DNA of 39,807 nt from a virus. The notes below the pieces were generated by a model, which was not told the origin of the DNA, made no database searches, and worked only from the letters and a program-made list of their open reading frames with translations. This document shows positions 15,316 to 21,535 of this stretch, in pieces. Made by a program: the position numbers and the translations under genes. The stretch's first letter is position 1. Every line of letters starts with the position of its first letter. The stretch covers positions 1 through 39,807 of IMG/VR virus record IMGVR_UViG_3300050821_023325; one strand, written 5' to 3'.

Positions 15316-16563
15316 CTAATCGAGCGCAACCGTAAGTTCAGTCTCGAACGGATAAAGGGTGAAGTAGGCCTCCGCCGTCTCTCGGTCGACCACCTCCCAG
15401 TAATGCTCTCTTAATTCGCGTTCGGAGTGGTCGGCTTGCCCCGCCGTCCAAGTCAACCCCTTTAACGCCACGGCGTAGGAGCAAAAAGAATGCCGGAGCA
15501 CGTTCTGCGGCCAGGGAGAGATACCGGCTTTCCCCGCCGCCTCCGTCATTACGATTTGCAAGCCGGGCCGGGGAGGGAGGACGGATGTTGCGGGAATTCC
15601 CGCAACGTTATCCTCGGGAATTCTAGAGCGCGTCGAAAACGCGAATCTCGAGGATTCGACGCTTTCTTCGGTTATGAAGCAGCTCGAGGATGCGAGGATC
15701 TTCGCTAGATTCTCCGGGATTTCGAGGAGCTTGCGCTTGCCGTTTTTGGACTTGGAGAATGGTAAATCGATAAGCTTGCGGTCGAGCTTTATCTCGCTCC
15801 AATCCAATCGCTCCACCTCCGCCCGCCGCAAGCCGGTAAAGGCGGAGAGCGCGAAGAAGGGGAGGAAATCCGGGCGGAGTGCGGCGAGGAACTTTTTAAG
15901 TTGCTCCGGGGTAAGCACGGAGATTTGCCGTCCTCGCTTTGCCGGATCGTTAAAGGGGTCGACCTCGGCTAGGGGATTGGCCGAGAGGAGGTGCCAGCTC
16001 TTGGCCATGTTAAGCACGTTTTGCACGTAACCCAGGTGGCGGTTGCGGGTCTTTACGGCTAGGTCGAGGGACGACAGCCAGGTCTTTATCTCGTTCGCGG
16101 TAAGGAGAGCTACGCTCGTCGTTCCGAAGCGTTGCTCGAATTTGCGGAGCGTTTCCCGCATGCTTTCGGCGTGGCGATCGGAAATCTCCTTCTCTTTAAG
16201 ACGGCGCTCGAATTCGACCCTTACCCGTGCGCACAGTTCGCTTACAGCGATGGCGCCTCCTTGCCGGTCTAAATGATCCCGGAAGAAGTGCACCGCGTCG
16301 TAGAGGCTTTTCTCGTAAGGCCGGAGCATTTCAATGCATTCGGCAACCATAACCCGTTGCGTGTCCGTCAGGGAAGTCTTCGTACCGAAGGCGGCGATCT
16401 GGTCGTTTAGGTTGCGGGCGGCGGCTTTCGCTTCCTTCTCGGTAACGAAGTAATACCGTTCCCGCCGCCCGGACGGACGGCCCTCGATCTTCCATTCCTT
16501 CTTGCCGTTGGGGGAGGAGAGTTTAAAAACGCGAAAAGACTTGGACGACGGCGGGCGCGGCAT
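15316..16563 (-). CDS. Tyrosine recombinase integrase
   Basis: A 415-residue site-specific recombinase. The N-terminal part (GRPSGRRERYYFVTEKEAKAA) is arm-binding-like, followed by a SAM-like core-binding domain (about 85-195). The catalytic domain shows the first Arg in FTGLRRAEVERLDW (about 244), the HxxR-type box VLRHSFCSYA (about 355), DHSERELREHYWEVV with the late His and the nucleophile Tyr (about 388). It would integrate the phage at the host site matching the tRNA-like sequence at 16666-16708, which lies about 100 bp upstream of its start. An imperfect palindrome (TAGATATTTAAATCTA) overlaps the region just before the ATG and could be a control site. Confidence 0.93.
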   Translation of the reverse strand: MPRPPSSKSFRVFKLSSPNGKKEWKIEGRPSGRRERYYFVTEKEAKAAARNLNDQIAAFGTKTSLTDTQRVMVAECIEMLRPYEKSLYDAVHFFRDHLDRQGGAIAVSELCARVRVEFERRLKEKEISDRHAESMRETLRKFEQRFGTTSVALLTANEIKTWLSSLDLAVKTRNRHLGYVQNVLNMAKSWHLLSANPLAEVDPFNDPAKRGRQISVLTPEQLKKFLAALRPDFLPFFALSAFTGLRRAEVERLDWSEIKLDRKLIDLPFSKSKNGKRKLLEIPENLAKILASSSCFITEESVESSRFAFSTRSRIPEDNVAGIPATSVLPPRPGLQIVMTEAAGKAGISPWPQNVLRHSFCSYAVALKGLTWTAGQADHSERELREHYWEVVDRETAEAYFTLYPFETELTVALD

Positions 16564-16665
16564 AGATATTTAAATCTACGCCTATTTAAGCCCATAATTA
16601 AGGTTTTTCCAGTTCTTTCCCGTTCCTTCGCGTCGCTTCGCCCCTGGGGAAGGGCTACATCCCAA

Positions 16666-16708
16666 GCGACCCTAACGGGATTCGAACCCGTCATTTCACC
16701 TGGGAGTG
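16666..16708 (-). other. Candidate attP core: 3' part of a tRNA gene
   Basis: On the minus strand the sequence contains a complete T-arm, ACGGG TTCGAAT CCCGT, preceded by CTCCCAGGTGAAATG and followed by TAGGGTC, which fits a 3' acceptor strand. There is no CCA and no matching 5' half (no D-arm or 5' acceptor strand), so it is a tRNA fragment. Integrases often use tRNA 3' ends, and attP then carries a copy. The direct repeat TTAAGCCCA on both sides (about 16586 and 16716) could be arm-type sites. Confidence 0.65.
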
Positions 16709-16747
16709 GCTAAAATTAAGCCCACTTTAGGCCCGTAATAGCAGATC

Positions 16748-17335
16748 TTATGCCACTTTCGCGCTCTTCTTTAGCTCGGCATAAGGGACGAGAGGTTGGG
16801 GGCCGCGCTTATTCGTGCGGGCATTGGATTTTAGGAGTCCGGCTTTTTTCTTCATGCGGTATGTCTTGCTCTTCTTACTCGCATCTCGCCGGGAGCTTTC
16901 GTTAACCGGGGCGACGACGCCGAGATATTCGAGGGAGTTCTTTACGAAGGGGTTTACCCGGGTAAGGAGGGCGGTCTTGCCGGTAAGGTCGAAACGGTTA
17001 ATATAGCGTTGTGCTCGTTGGTTAAAATAAATGCGGAACCGGTGGTTGAGGCCCGCGATTCTTTCCGTCCAGTAAAAGAAGCCGTCCTCGTAGACGGAGA
17101 TACTCTTCAGGAGAATTTCCCGCTTCGGATCGAGGATCATGATCCGCCGGGCGACCACCTTTAGAAGATTGGCAAATTGGCAGGTGCGCCGGTTTTTCGT
17201 ATGGCATTGCTTTTTAATGTATTCCCACTCCTTTTCGGTGGGATTAAAACGTAACCAGGGTATAGCGGTGGGAGGTGTAGGGGTAGGCATAGTTGTAAGA
17301 AGTTTAATGTTTAGGGGTTTTAACAGGTTTTCCAT
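16748..17335 (-). CDS. Unknown basic protein next to the att site (195 aa)
   Basis: A basic protein with aromatic-rich core segments (RFNPTEKEWEYIKKQCHTKN, SVYEDGFFYWTERIAGLN, FRIYFNQRAQRYINRFD) and a Lys/Arg-rich C-terminus (DASKKSKTYRMKKKAG). No family is recognised. The frame is open farther upstream, but that part overlaps the excisionase-like gene and lacks protein-like composition, so I start at MENLLKPLN (17335). MPTPTPPTAIPW at 17290 is an alternative just after the excisionase stop. It may bind nucleic acid, judging from charge alone. Confidence 0.55.
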   Translation of the reverse strand: MENLLKPLNIKLLTTMPTPTPPTAIPWLRFNPTEKEWEYIKKQCHTKNRRTCQFANLLKVVARRIMILDPKREILLKSISVYEDGFFYWTERIAGLNHRFRIYFNQRAQRYINRFDLTGKTALLTRVNPFVKNSLEYLGVVAPVNESSRRDASKKSKTYRMKKKAGLLKSNARTNKRGPQPLVPYAELKKSAKVA

Positions 17336-17522
17336 AGACGGTTTTCGCCTGGAAGCTGTTCCGCTCCAGGAACTCCGCGATATTGCGCCGGGTAAACAGC
17401 CAATGCCGTTTTCCGAGCCGCACGAAACCGATCCGCCCGGCGGCACACATTTCCCGAAGGACCCGGGTGCTTAGGCGTAGTTCTTTGGCCGCCTCGGCCA
17501 GGGTTAATTTTTCTTCGCTCAT
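17304..17522 (-). CDS. Excisionase-like helix-turn-helix protein
   Basis: A 72-residue protein starting MSEEKLTLAEAAKELRLSTR, with VLREMCAAGRIGFVRLGKRHW and LFTRRNIAEFLERN following. This is the winged-helix MerR/excisionase-type (HTH_17) pattern: an N-terminal helix-turn-helix then a basic wing. The start at 17522 is chosen because AGGAAG lies 4-9 nt upstream; a longer version from 17570 has no such site. It probably bends DNA at the att site and favours excision, given its place near the integrase. Its stop overlaps the downstream gene's start. Confidence 0.8.
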   Translation of the reverse strand: MSEEKLTLAEAAKELRLSTRVLREMCAAGRIGFVRLGKRHWLFTRRNIAEFLERNSFQAKTVYGKPVKTPKH

Positions 17523-17708
17523 CGTCTTCCTAGAACGCGAAGCGACGGAAGACGACGGAAAAAAGTTCAAAGGCGTTCAAGGGAACGATAGAAAACGCGG
17601 CGAGCGGCAATCCATCGCCGCACCCGGGCCGGTAATTATTTCCCGGGCGTGCGCTTTACGGGAAAGGAGCGTGCCCGTATTGTAACGAAACCTTTATATC
17701 CTAAAACA

Positions 17709-17746
17709 AAAAACGCGGCCTCCCCGGAAAGAAAAGCCGCGTTTTT
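17709..17746. terminator. Bidirectional terminator-type hairpin
   Basis: An 11-bp perfect stem, AAAAACGCGGC / GCCGCGTTTTT, with a 16-nt loop and T runs on both strands. It ends 14 nt before the ATG of the + strand gene at 17761, so on that strand it is positioned like an attenuator. AT-rich TTGTAAC and TATATCCTAA sequences just upstream (17685-17703) may be a promoter. The rest of the gap at 17523-17708 shows nothing clear. Confidence 0.75.
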
Positions 17747-17760
17747 ACCTAGTCTGACGA

Positions 17761-18726
17761 ATGCAAAATAACTCCGTTTCTGGAGACGTAAAGCCCCTTT
17801 CGGAGCTTTCTAATGAGAAATTTAACGGCGACGAAGAGGTCGTCGTCGCTCAGCGTTCGATCGCCGAACTACGGGCGGAGCGGGAGCTAAAGACGGAGTG
17901 CCCGGCGGTCGAGATAACCCCGGAGGACGAGTTCCTCGCCCGGCTCCTCCGCAACCTGCAACGCCCTTTCCTTTACTGGCTCTCGCCGGAGGAGAAGACG
18001 GCGCTAAAGCGGATCGGCCTTTTGCACGGGGAGGCGGTCTGCGACCGGCTTTCCCTCGAAGTTTACCCTAAGCCGGTAACCTACGTCTCGAAGAAAGGGT
18101 ACTACATAATGAAGGGCATCGTCGGGATAAGCCTGGCTACCGGGCGATTCTACCTCGGCAAAAAACCGGGACATTCGAACGGCGACGGGGATCTTATCGA
18201 GACCTGGGCGCTATTCCGGAACGTTAATTTCCCGGTAGCGGTGCGGGAGCTTACCGAGTTCCTTATCGGGCTCCGGGCAAGGGAAGCCCGGCAACGGGCA
18301 AGCCTTAACCGGGAGAAGGTGCCGCTCGACGAATTAAAGCGGTATCTTTGGCAAGCCTTCGAGAAGCGGGAGCTTATCGTCGGGGAAAAGGTGCTCTTTC
18401 CGAAAGGGGAGGGAAAACGAATGACCTGGGTAAGCGCGGGCGGGGTCTTCGAGATACTCCGGGAGGTCTACGGGGAGGCATGTACCGGTTCGGATTACTT
18501 CGCTTCCCCGGCGGGAGTGCGGGCGCTACTCGATCTATGGGTAGAAAGCGGATGCGCCGGTCTTTTCCGGGTCGACCGCCGCTGGCGACCGAAAGGAGTC
18601 GTTCTCGCCGAGGCAAGGCAGGTCGAGTTCGCTTTCTATCCCTCCGGCATATATGTTAAACCCTTCTCCGGGAATAACTTACTCCTTAACGCCTTTCGTA
18701 AAAAATACCTTAGCGCACCGATTTAG
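17761..18726 (+). CDS. Possible replication protein with primase-like segment (321 aa)
   Basis: A 321-residue protein with an acidic N-terminus. The central segment, ATGRFYLGKKPGHSNGDGDL followed by IETWALFRNVNFPVAVRELTEF (about 128-170), is laid out like the 'G..GDaidFv....g.sF.eAv..La' end of the DnaG-type zinc-binding domain of phage primases, but the zinc-binding Cys residues are absent. The remainder (GVFEILREVYGEACTGSDYF, LLDLWVESGCAGLFRVD) may contain a winged-helix-like region. It lies immediately before the multi-hairpin element at 18726-18888, which supports a role in replication initiation. No DNA polymerase or helicase was found elsewhere. The assignment is an inference; it may be an unrelated early protein. 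Confidence 0.6.
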   Translation: MQNNSVSGDVKPLSELSNEKFNGDEEVVVAQRSIAELRAERELKTECPAVEITPEDEFLARLLRNLQRPFLYWLSPEEKTALKRIGLLHGEAVCDRLSLEVYPKPVTYVSKKGYYIMKGIVGISLATGRFYLGKKPGHSNGDGDLIETWALFRNVNFPVAVRELTEFLIGLRAREARQRASLNREKVPLDELKRYLWQAFEKRELIVGEKVLFPKGEGKRMTWVSAGGVFEILREVYGEACTGSDYFASPAGVRALLDLWVESGCAGLFRVDRRWRPKGVVLAEARQVEFAFYPSGIYVKPFSGNNLLLNAFRKKYLSAPI

Positions 18727-18888
18727 CGCGGGAAAAAGTTAGCGCGGGAAAGCTCTCTAGAGAACTACCATACTGGTAGTCTAAGAAGAGACTAGTGAGC
18801 TAGTACGCGTATTAGCGTATACGCGTCTTAACTGTTACGTATGTAACAGTACTCTAGAGAGCTTTCCCGCGCCGATAATTTCCCGCGC
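18726..18888. repeat. Multi-hairpin inverted-repeat element (replication origin candidate)
   Basis: A perfect 21-bp inverted repeat (18742-18762 with 18852-18872, beginning GCGCGGGAAAGC) encloses four smaller perfect inverted repeats: ACTACCA/TGGTAGT (18764-18780), ACTAG/CTAGT (18791-18804), ACGCGTAT/ATACGCGT (18805-18826) and ACTGTTAC/GTAACAGT (18831-18850). TAAGA/TCTTA (18782-18786, 18826-18830) can nest the middle two, apart from one shared base. GCGCGGGAAA occurs four times, two direct (18726, 18742) and two inverted (ending 18872 and 18888). The whole folds as a cloverleaf. It lies between convergent genes and has no coding potential. Confidence 0.8.
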
Positions 18889-18901
18889 TTTGGAATGTAT
18901 T

Positions 18902-19165
18902 TTAGACGCTATCCGGGTCGTTATCCCCGTGTAGTTCGGAATGGCGGACCAGGGTCTCCATTAGCCGGAGCGCCTCCTTCGCCGGGATAAGCTTCTTGCC
19001 GGAGACTTGCTCGTTAGTCGCCGCGTCGTAGATCGCGTAGGCGTCGCTATTTTTAAGCTGAAAGTAACGGTACCCTCGTTCCCGGGCGGTTCTTACGAGC
19101 CGGTCATGCTCGGAGGTCCGACCCGTCTTTAAGCGATACCGGAGTTCTTCGATGGATAGCGGCAT
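18902..19165 (-). CDS. Small hypothetical protein (87 aa)
   Basis: An 87-residue soluble protein: MPLSIEELRYRLKTGRTSEH, RTARERGYRYFQLKNSDAYA, IYDAATNEQVSGKKLIPAKEAL. The end is acidic. The central part looks like a small alpha-beta fold, but I recognise no family. It is convergent with the possible replication gene across the multi-hairpin element and divergent from the + strand gene run that starts at 19378, with which it shares a 212-bp control region. This layout would fit a regulatory gene, though no DNA-binding motif is visible. Confidence 0.65.
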   Translation of the reverse strand: MPLSIEELRYRLKTGRTSEHDRLVRTARERGYRYFQLKNSDAYAIYDAATNEQVSGKKLIPAKEALRLMETLVRHSELHGDNDPDSV

Positions 19166-19221
19166 AGCTCATTTTATCTAACGGCGGCCCCTTATTCAAC
19201 TTTATCTCCATGCTCTGACTA

Positions 19222-19251
19222 TTGACCATAGCCCGGGTTCTTCTCTAAAAT
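19222..19251 (+). promoter_or_regulatory. Host-type promoter for the + strand early genes
   Basis: TTGACC (19222-19227), an 18-bp spacer and TAAAAT (19246-19251) match a sigma-70 promoter, about 125 nt upstream of the first + strand gene. The stretch behind it contains GTAGAT...ATCTAC and GATTG...CAATC inverted repeats (about 19261-19292). Confidence 0.5.
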
Positions 19252-19344
19252 GACCAGTTAGTAGATTGTTGCCGGAGCAATCATATCTACGATGTAGGGA
19301 TCGCCGCCTGTAAAACCCGTGAACATTCATTAAAATAATCCTAG

Positions 19345-19361
19345 ACTGTCGCGCTGACAGT
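19345..19361. promoter_or_regulatory. Operator-like inverted repeat
   Basis: ACTGTC GCGCT GACAGT is a perfect 6-bp inverted repeat with 5-bp spacer, 17 nt before the ATG at 19378 and just after an AT-rich TAAAATAAT. Size and position fit a repressor-binding site, but the regulator is not identified. Confidence 0.45.
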
Positions 19362-19377
19362 ACGATTTGTTAGGCTT

Positions 19378-19638
19378 ATGAAGGTTAAACTCTCGAAGAG
19401 CGTCGAGAAAAAGGTCGTCTCTAATTATTTCTCCGCTCTGGCCCGCAAGGCCAACGCGAAGACGATTCCCGGTTCGGCGGCGGCCAAGGCCCGCACCGCG
19501 AAAGCCCGGGAGGCTTTAAAGCGCAAGCGGGAGGAGCGCAAGGCGGCGAGAGAAACGATCGTCGCTCCCGCCGTGCCCTCGGCGAGCAATCCCCCGGTTT
19601 GGACCGCCGTTATCGAGAGCGAGGAAACCGGGAAATGA
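19378..19638 (+). CDS. Small basic Ala/Lys-rich protein (86 aa)
   Basis: An 86-residue protein, mostly helical and basic (SVEKKVVSNYFSALARKANA, AAAKARTAKAREALKRKREE, RKAARETI), with a Pro-containing C-terminus. No family is recognised. The charge suggests nucleic-acid binding, but low-complexity Ala/Lys helices are not diagnostic. It is the first gene of the + strand run and overlaps the next gene by ATGA (19635-19638), a sign of translational coupling. There is no Shine-Dalgarno sequence before its ATG. Confidence 0.65.
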   Translation: MKVKLSKSVEKKVVSNYFSALARKANAKTIPGSAAAKARTAKAREALKRKREERKAARETIVAPAVPSASNPPVWTAVIESEETGK

Positions 19639-19832
19639 ATAAGAATCGCTACGATGTCGAGCGGGTTAGCTGCGAGGAACGTTACGGCGACTCGAAAGCG
19701 ACGGGGCCGATTATCCGTTTCCGCATTTTGCGGAACGGCCTCCCGATTCCCGGCCTCTTCGATTACTTCGACGAGGCGGAGGAGGCGGCGGAAATAGAGG
19801 CCCGCAAAACGGCGAAAGCCGGGAAAATTTAA
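19635..19832 (+). CDS. Small hypothetical protein (65 aa)
   Basis: A 65-residue protein: MNKNRYDVERVSCEERYGDS, IIRFRILRNGLPIPGLFDYF, DEAEEAAEIEARKTA. An alternating strand pattern followed by an acidic/basic helix suggests a small single-domain fold. The start is set at 19635 because it overlaps the previous stop as ATGA; the frame is open 12 codons further but those would overlap the previous gene. No function can be assigned. Confidence 0.65.
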   Translation: MNKNRYDVERVSCEERYGDSKATGPIIRFRILRNGLPIPGLFDYFDEAEEAAEIEARKTAKAGKI

Positions 19833-19858
19833 CAAACCTGCGAAATGTAACGGGTAAG

Positions 19859-20074
19859 ATGAGCGACAATTTAGATAATGCGGCAACGAAAGCCGATCTT
19901 GCGGAGCTAAGAACCTGGGTGATTAAGCGGGAGATAAAAGCCATCTACTGGTTCGCTTATATCATGCTGGGCTTTTGGGCGATTATCCTATTCTCGGTCT
20001 GGGTTCTCCTTAATGTAACAAATTTCTCCCTTAATTGGCGAATTGACGAACTTTTGCTCCGTTTACCTAAATGA
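19859..20074 (+). CDS. Small membrane protein with ATKADLAELR helix (71 aa)
   Basis: A 71-residue protein: a soluble N-terminal helix MSDNLDNAATKADLAELRTW, then one transmembrane segment WFAYIMLGFWAIILFSVWVLL (about 31-51), and a short polar tail. The ATKADLAELR stretch recalls the DUF1640/coiled-coil membrane family. It is a sequence relative of the next gene (shared MSD-LD-AATK-DLA-LR) and overlaps it by ATGA. It could be a membrane anchor or holin-like protein, but this is unproven. Confidence 0.65.
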   Translation: MSDNLDNAATKADLAELRTWVIKREIKAIYWFAYIMLGFWAIILFSVWVLLNVTNFSLNWRIDELLLRLPK

Positions 20075-20277
20075 GCGACGATTTAGATAGCGCGGCAACG
20101 AAACGGGACTTAGCCGATCTACGGATCGAACTAACCGACCGCATGCAGAAGGTGCAAGCCGACGTAAACAACTTACGCGCCGACTTTAATAGCATGCGCA
20201 ATTCCTTCCGGCTACAAATTGTCGTTCCTTCTCTAACCCTACTGGTCTCCTTACTTATCCACTACTTTTTTAAGTAG
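20071..20277 (+). CDS. Small membrane coiled-coil protein, paralogue of the preceding gene (68 aa)
   Basis: A 68-residue protein with the same N-terminal motif as its neighbour (MSDDLDSAATKRDLADLRIE), a longer coiled coil (DRMQKVQADVNNLRADFNSM), and a C-terminal transmembrane segment LQIVVPSLTLLVSLLIHYFF (about 48-67). This is the DUF1640-like layout. Tandem duplication followed by divergence is likely. The pair may form hetero-oligomers in the membrane; no catalytic residues are visible. Confidence 0.65.
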   Translation: MSDDLDSAATKRDLADLRIELTDRMQKVQADVNNLRADFNSMRNSFRLQIVVPSLTLLVSLLIHYFFK

Positions 20278-20366
20278 TAGCTAAACTCTCTCGCACGGAG
20301 GCGAACCGGCTCGCGCTAGACGGCAAAAAGTAAAAAAGCGCTGCGAAATGAACCCTAAAACCTACT

Positions 20367-21020
20367 ATGCGAAATAAACTAGTCTCCCTACTGGCCGCGC
20401 TGAGCCTAATAATCGGCGCTACGGCGCAAGCCGCGACCTCCGCTACCATAACCATAACCTACTTGCCCTATACCATTACCACGGCGGGCACCTACGTTCT
20501 AAAATCGAACCTCCAGTATCCGGGGAGCACTCCCGGCCCTAACCGAACTCCGGCGATTAACATTGCCGGGCCGTTTACCGGGCCGGTCGTTCTCGACCTA
20601 AAAGGGTTTACCATTTCCGGCCCCGGAGGCTACCAAGGCTTTGCCTACGGGATCGGCGTTAGCGGTAACAACCCCAGTGTAACGGTGCAGAACGGCACTC
20701 TAAACGGGTTCGACTACGCCCTAAACGCCGCCTCGACCTCTAACCTGACGGTAAAGAACGTAACCTTTGCCCGTAACGGGGTAAGTATCCAATTTGTAAA
20801 CGTGGATAGCTCGACGGTAAAAAACTGCGATTTCGTCGGCCCCGCCGCCGATTTTACCTCCGGGATTATCGATCGCTATAGCTCGAAGAATAATTCCTAT
20901 AGCGGCATTACCTTTACCGCCATCGATTTCCCTTTCCAGGCGACGAATTCGGAGGAAGGCCACCCCATGGTTTTCGACCTTCAACCGCCGCCGGTTAAAA
21001 CGGTGGCCGTTAACCCCTAA
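20367..21020 (+). CDS. Secreted right-handed beta-helix protein
   Basis: A 217-residue protein with a clear Sec signal peptide (MRNKLVSLLAALSLIIGATA followed by QA, cleavage after residue 22). The mature part has parallel beta-helix repeats with the usual hydrophobic and Asn/Gly ladders: INIAGPFTGPVVLDLKGFTI, VTVQNGTLNGFDYALNAAST, LTVKNVTFARNGVSIQFVN and STVKNCDFVG. No catalytic triad of a pectate lyase is apparent. It is outside the virion gene block, exported, and followed by a strong terminator, so it may be a lysogenic-conversion (moron) gene acting at or beyond the cell surface. Confidence 0.75.
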   Translation: MRNKLVSLLAALSLIIGATAQAATSATITITYLPYTITTAGTYVLKSNLQYPGSTPGPNRTPAINIAGPFTGPVVLDLKGFTISGPGGYQGFAYGIGVSGNNPSVTVQNGTLNGFDYALNAASTSNLTVKNVTFARNGVSIQFVNVDSSTVKNCDFVGPAADFTSGIIDRYSSKNNSYSGITFTAIDFPFQATNSEEGHPMVFDLQPPPVKTVAVNP

Positions 21021-21048
21021 ACCCTCAACTTCATCCCTATTGCAAAAG

Positions 21049-21073
21049 CCGGGAGCGCAAACTCCCGGTTTTT
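21049..21073 (+). terminator. Rho-independent terminator after the beta-helix gene
   Basis: Stem CCGGGAG / CTCCCGG with a 6-nt loop followed directly by TTTTT, 29 nt after the stop codon at 21020. Confidence 0.85.
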
Positions 21074-21089
21074 CGTATTTATTACCGCT

Positions 21090-21305
21090 ATGCCCGCCGA
21101 AGTTCTCTCTTCGACTTCTATTTACCTTAGCCGGACGATGGTAATCGCCCGGGGCTGGACCCCGGCCCTTATTAAAAAGCATCTCCGGGAGGCCGACGTA
21201 AGCGTAAAGGACCGCCAGTACCGCGAACCGATCCGCCTCTATAAGCGTTCGCGGGTAGAGGAAAAGGAGAAGGAGCGTTGGTTCGCCGCTCTCCGGAAAC
21301 CATGA
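21090..21305 (+). CDS. Small protein with RGWT-type N-terminal helix domain (71 aa)
   Basis: A 71-residue protein. TMVIARGWTPALIKKHLREA, then a linker with DRQYREPIRLYKRSRVEEKE, follows a short domain common in phage and plasmid proteins ('RGWTetlIkrfL.epD......rlY...rV...E'), usually of unknown role and possibly DNA binding. The gene starts 17 nt after the terminator and overlaps the next gene by ATGA (21302-21305), so the two are coupled. Confidence 0.7.
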   Translation: MPAEVLSSTSIYLSRTMVIARGWTPALIKKHLREADVSVKDRQYREPIRLYKRSRVEEKEKERWFAALRKP

Positions 21306-21535
21306 TCCATTTCCGTTGCCAGCGCGGCTCGCTCGAAGAGTCGTTAAAAACGATGGTAGAAATCGGCTCCCGGGGGGAGCTGGTCGCCCATCTTCGGCGA
21401 GCGCTTGCCCCCTTGCCGGTTAGCAATAAGAGCATCTCCGTGCGGTACTATGGGTTCGACGAGCGGATCGGCTGGCCGACCTACCTCGTTACGGTAAAAG
21501 GCGAGGTCGCCGGTTTTACCGATGGTAAAATCTAG
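21302..21535 (+). CDS. Small conserved-type phage protein with YYGFDERIGW motif (77 aa)
   Basis: A 77-residue protein: MIHFRCQRGSLEESLKTMVE, then KSISVRYYGFDERIGWPTYL, VTVKGEVAGFTDGKI. The 'RGSLeea' start and 'YGFDeRiGW.TY.Vt..g...GFtdG.l' end are seen together in many small phage proteins of unknown function. The start at 21302 gives the ATGA overlap with the previous gene; the frame is open 8 codons further upstream. No mechanism is known to me. Confidence 0.75.
   Translation: MIHFRCQRGSLEESLKTMVEIGSRGELVAHLRRALAPLPVSNKSISVRYYGFDERIGWPTYLVTVKGEVAGFTDGKI

Noticed and set aside
16661-16740. A complete tRNA gene
   Set aside because: Only the T-arm and 3' acceptor strand are present; the 5' acceptor strand, D-arm and a paired anticodon stem are missing. 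An att core is a better explanation.
17336-17446. Longer version of the 16748-17335 gene starting at 17446
   Set aside because: The added residues are Ser/Gly/Arg-rich, out of frame with and inside the well-supported excisionase gene.
18805-18826. Protelomerase (telRL-like) resolution site in ACGCGTAT...ATACGCGT
   Set aside because: No protelomerase gene is visible, and the phage has an ordinary integrase with an att-like tRNA fragment. The central repeat is one of several hairpins rather than a single long palindrome.
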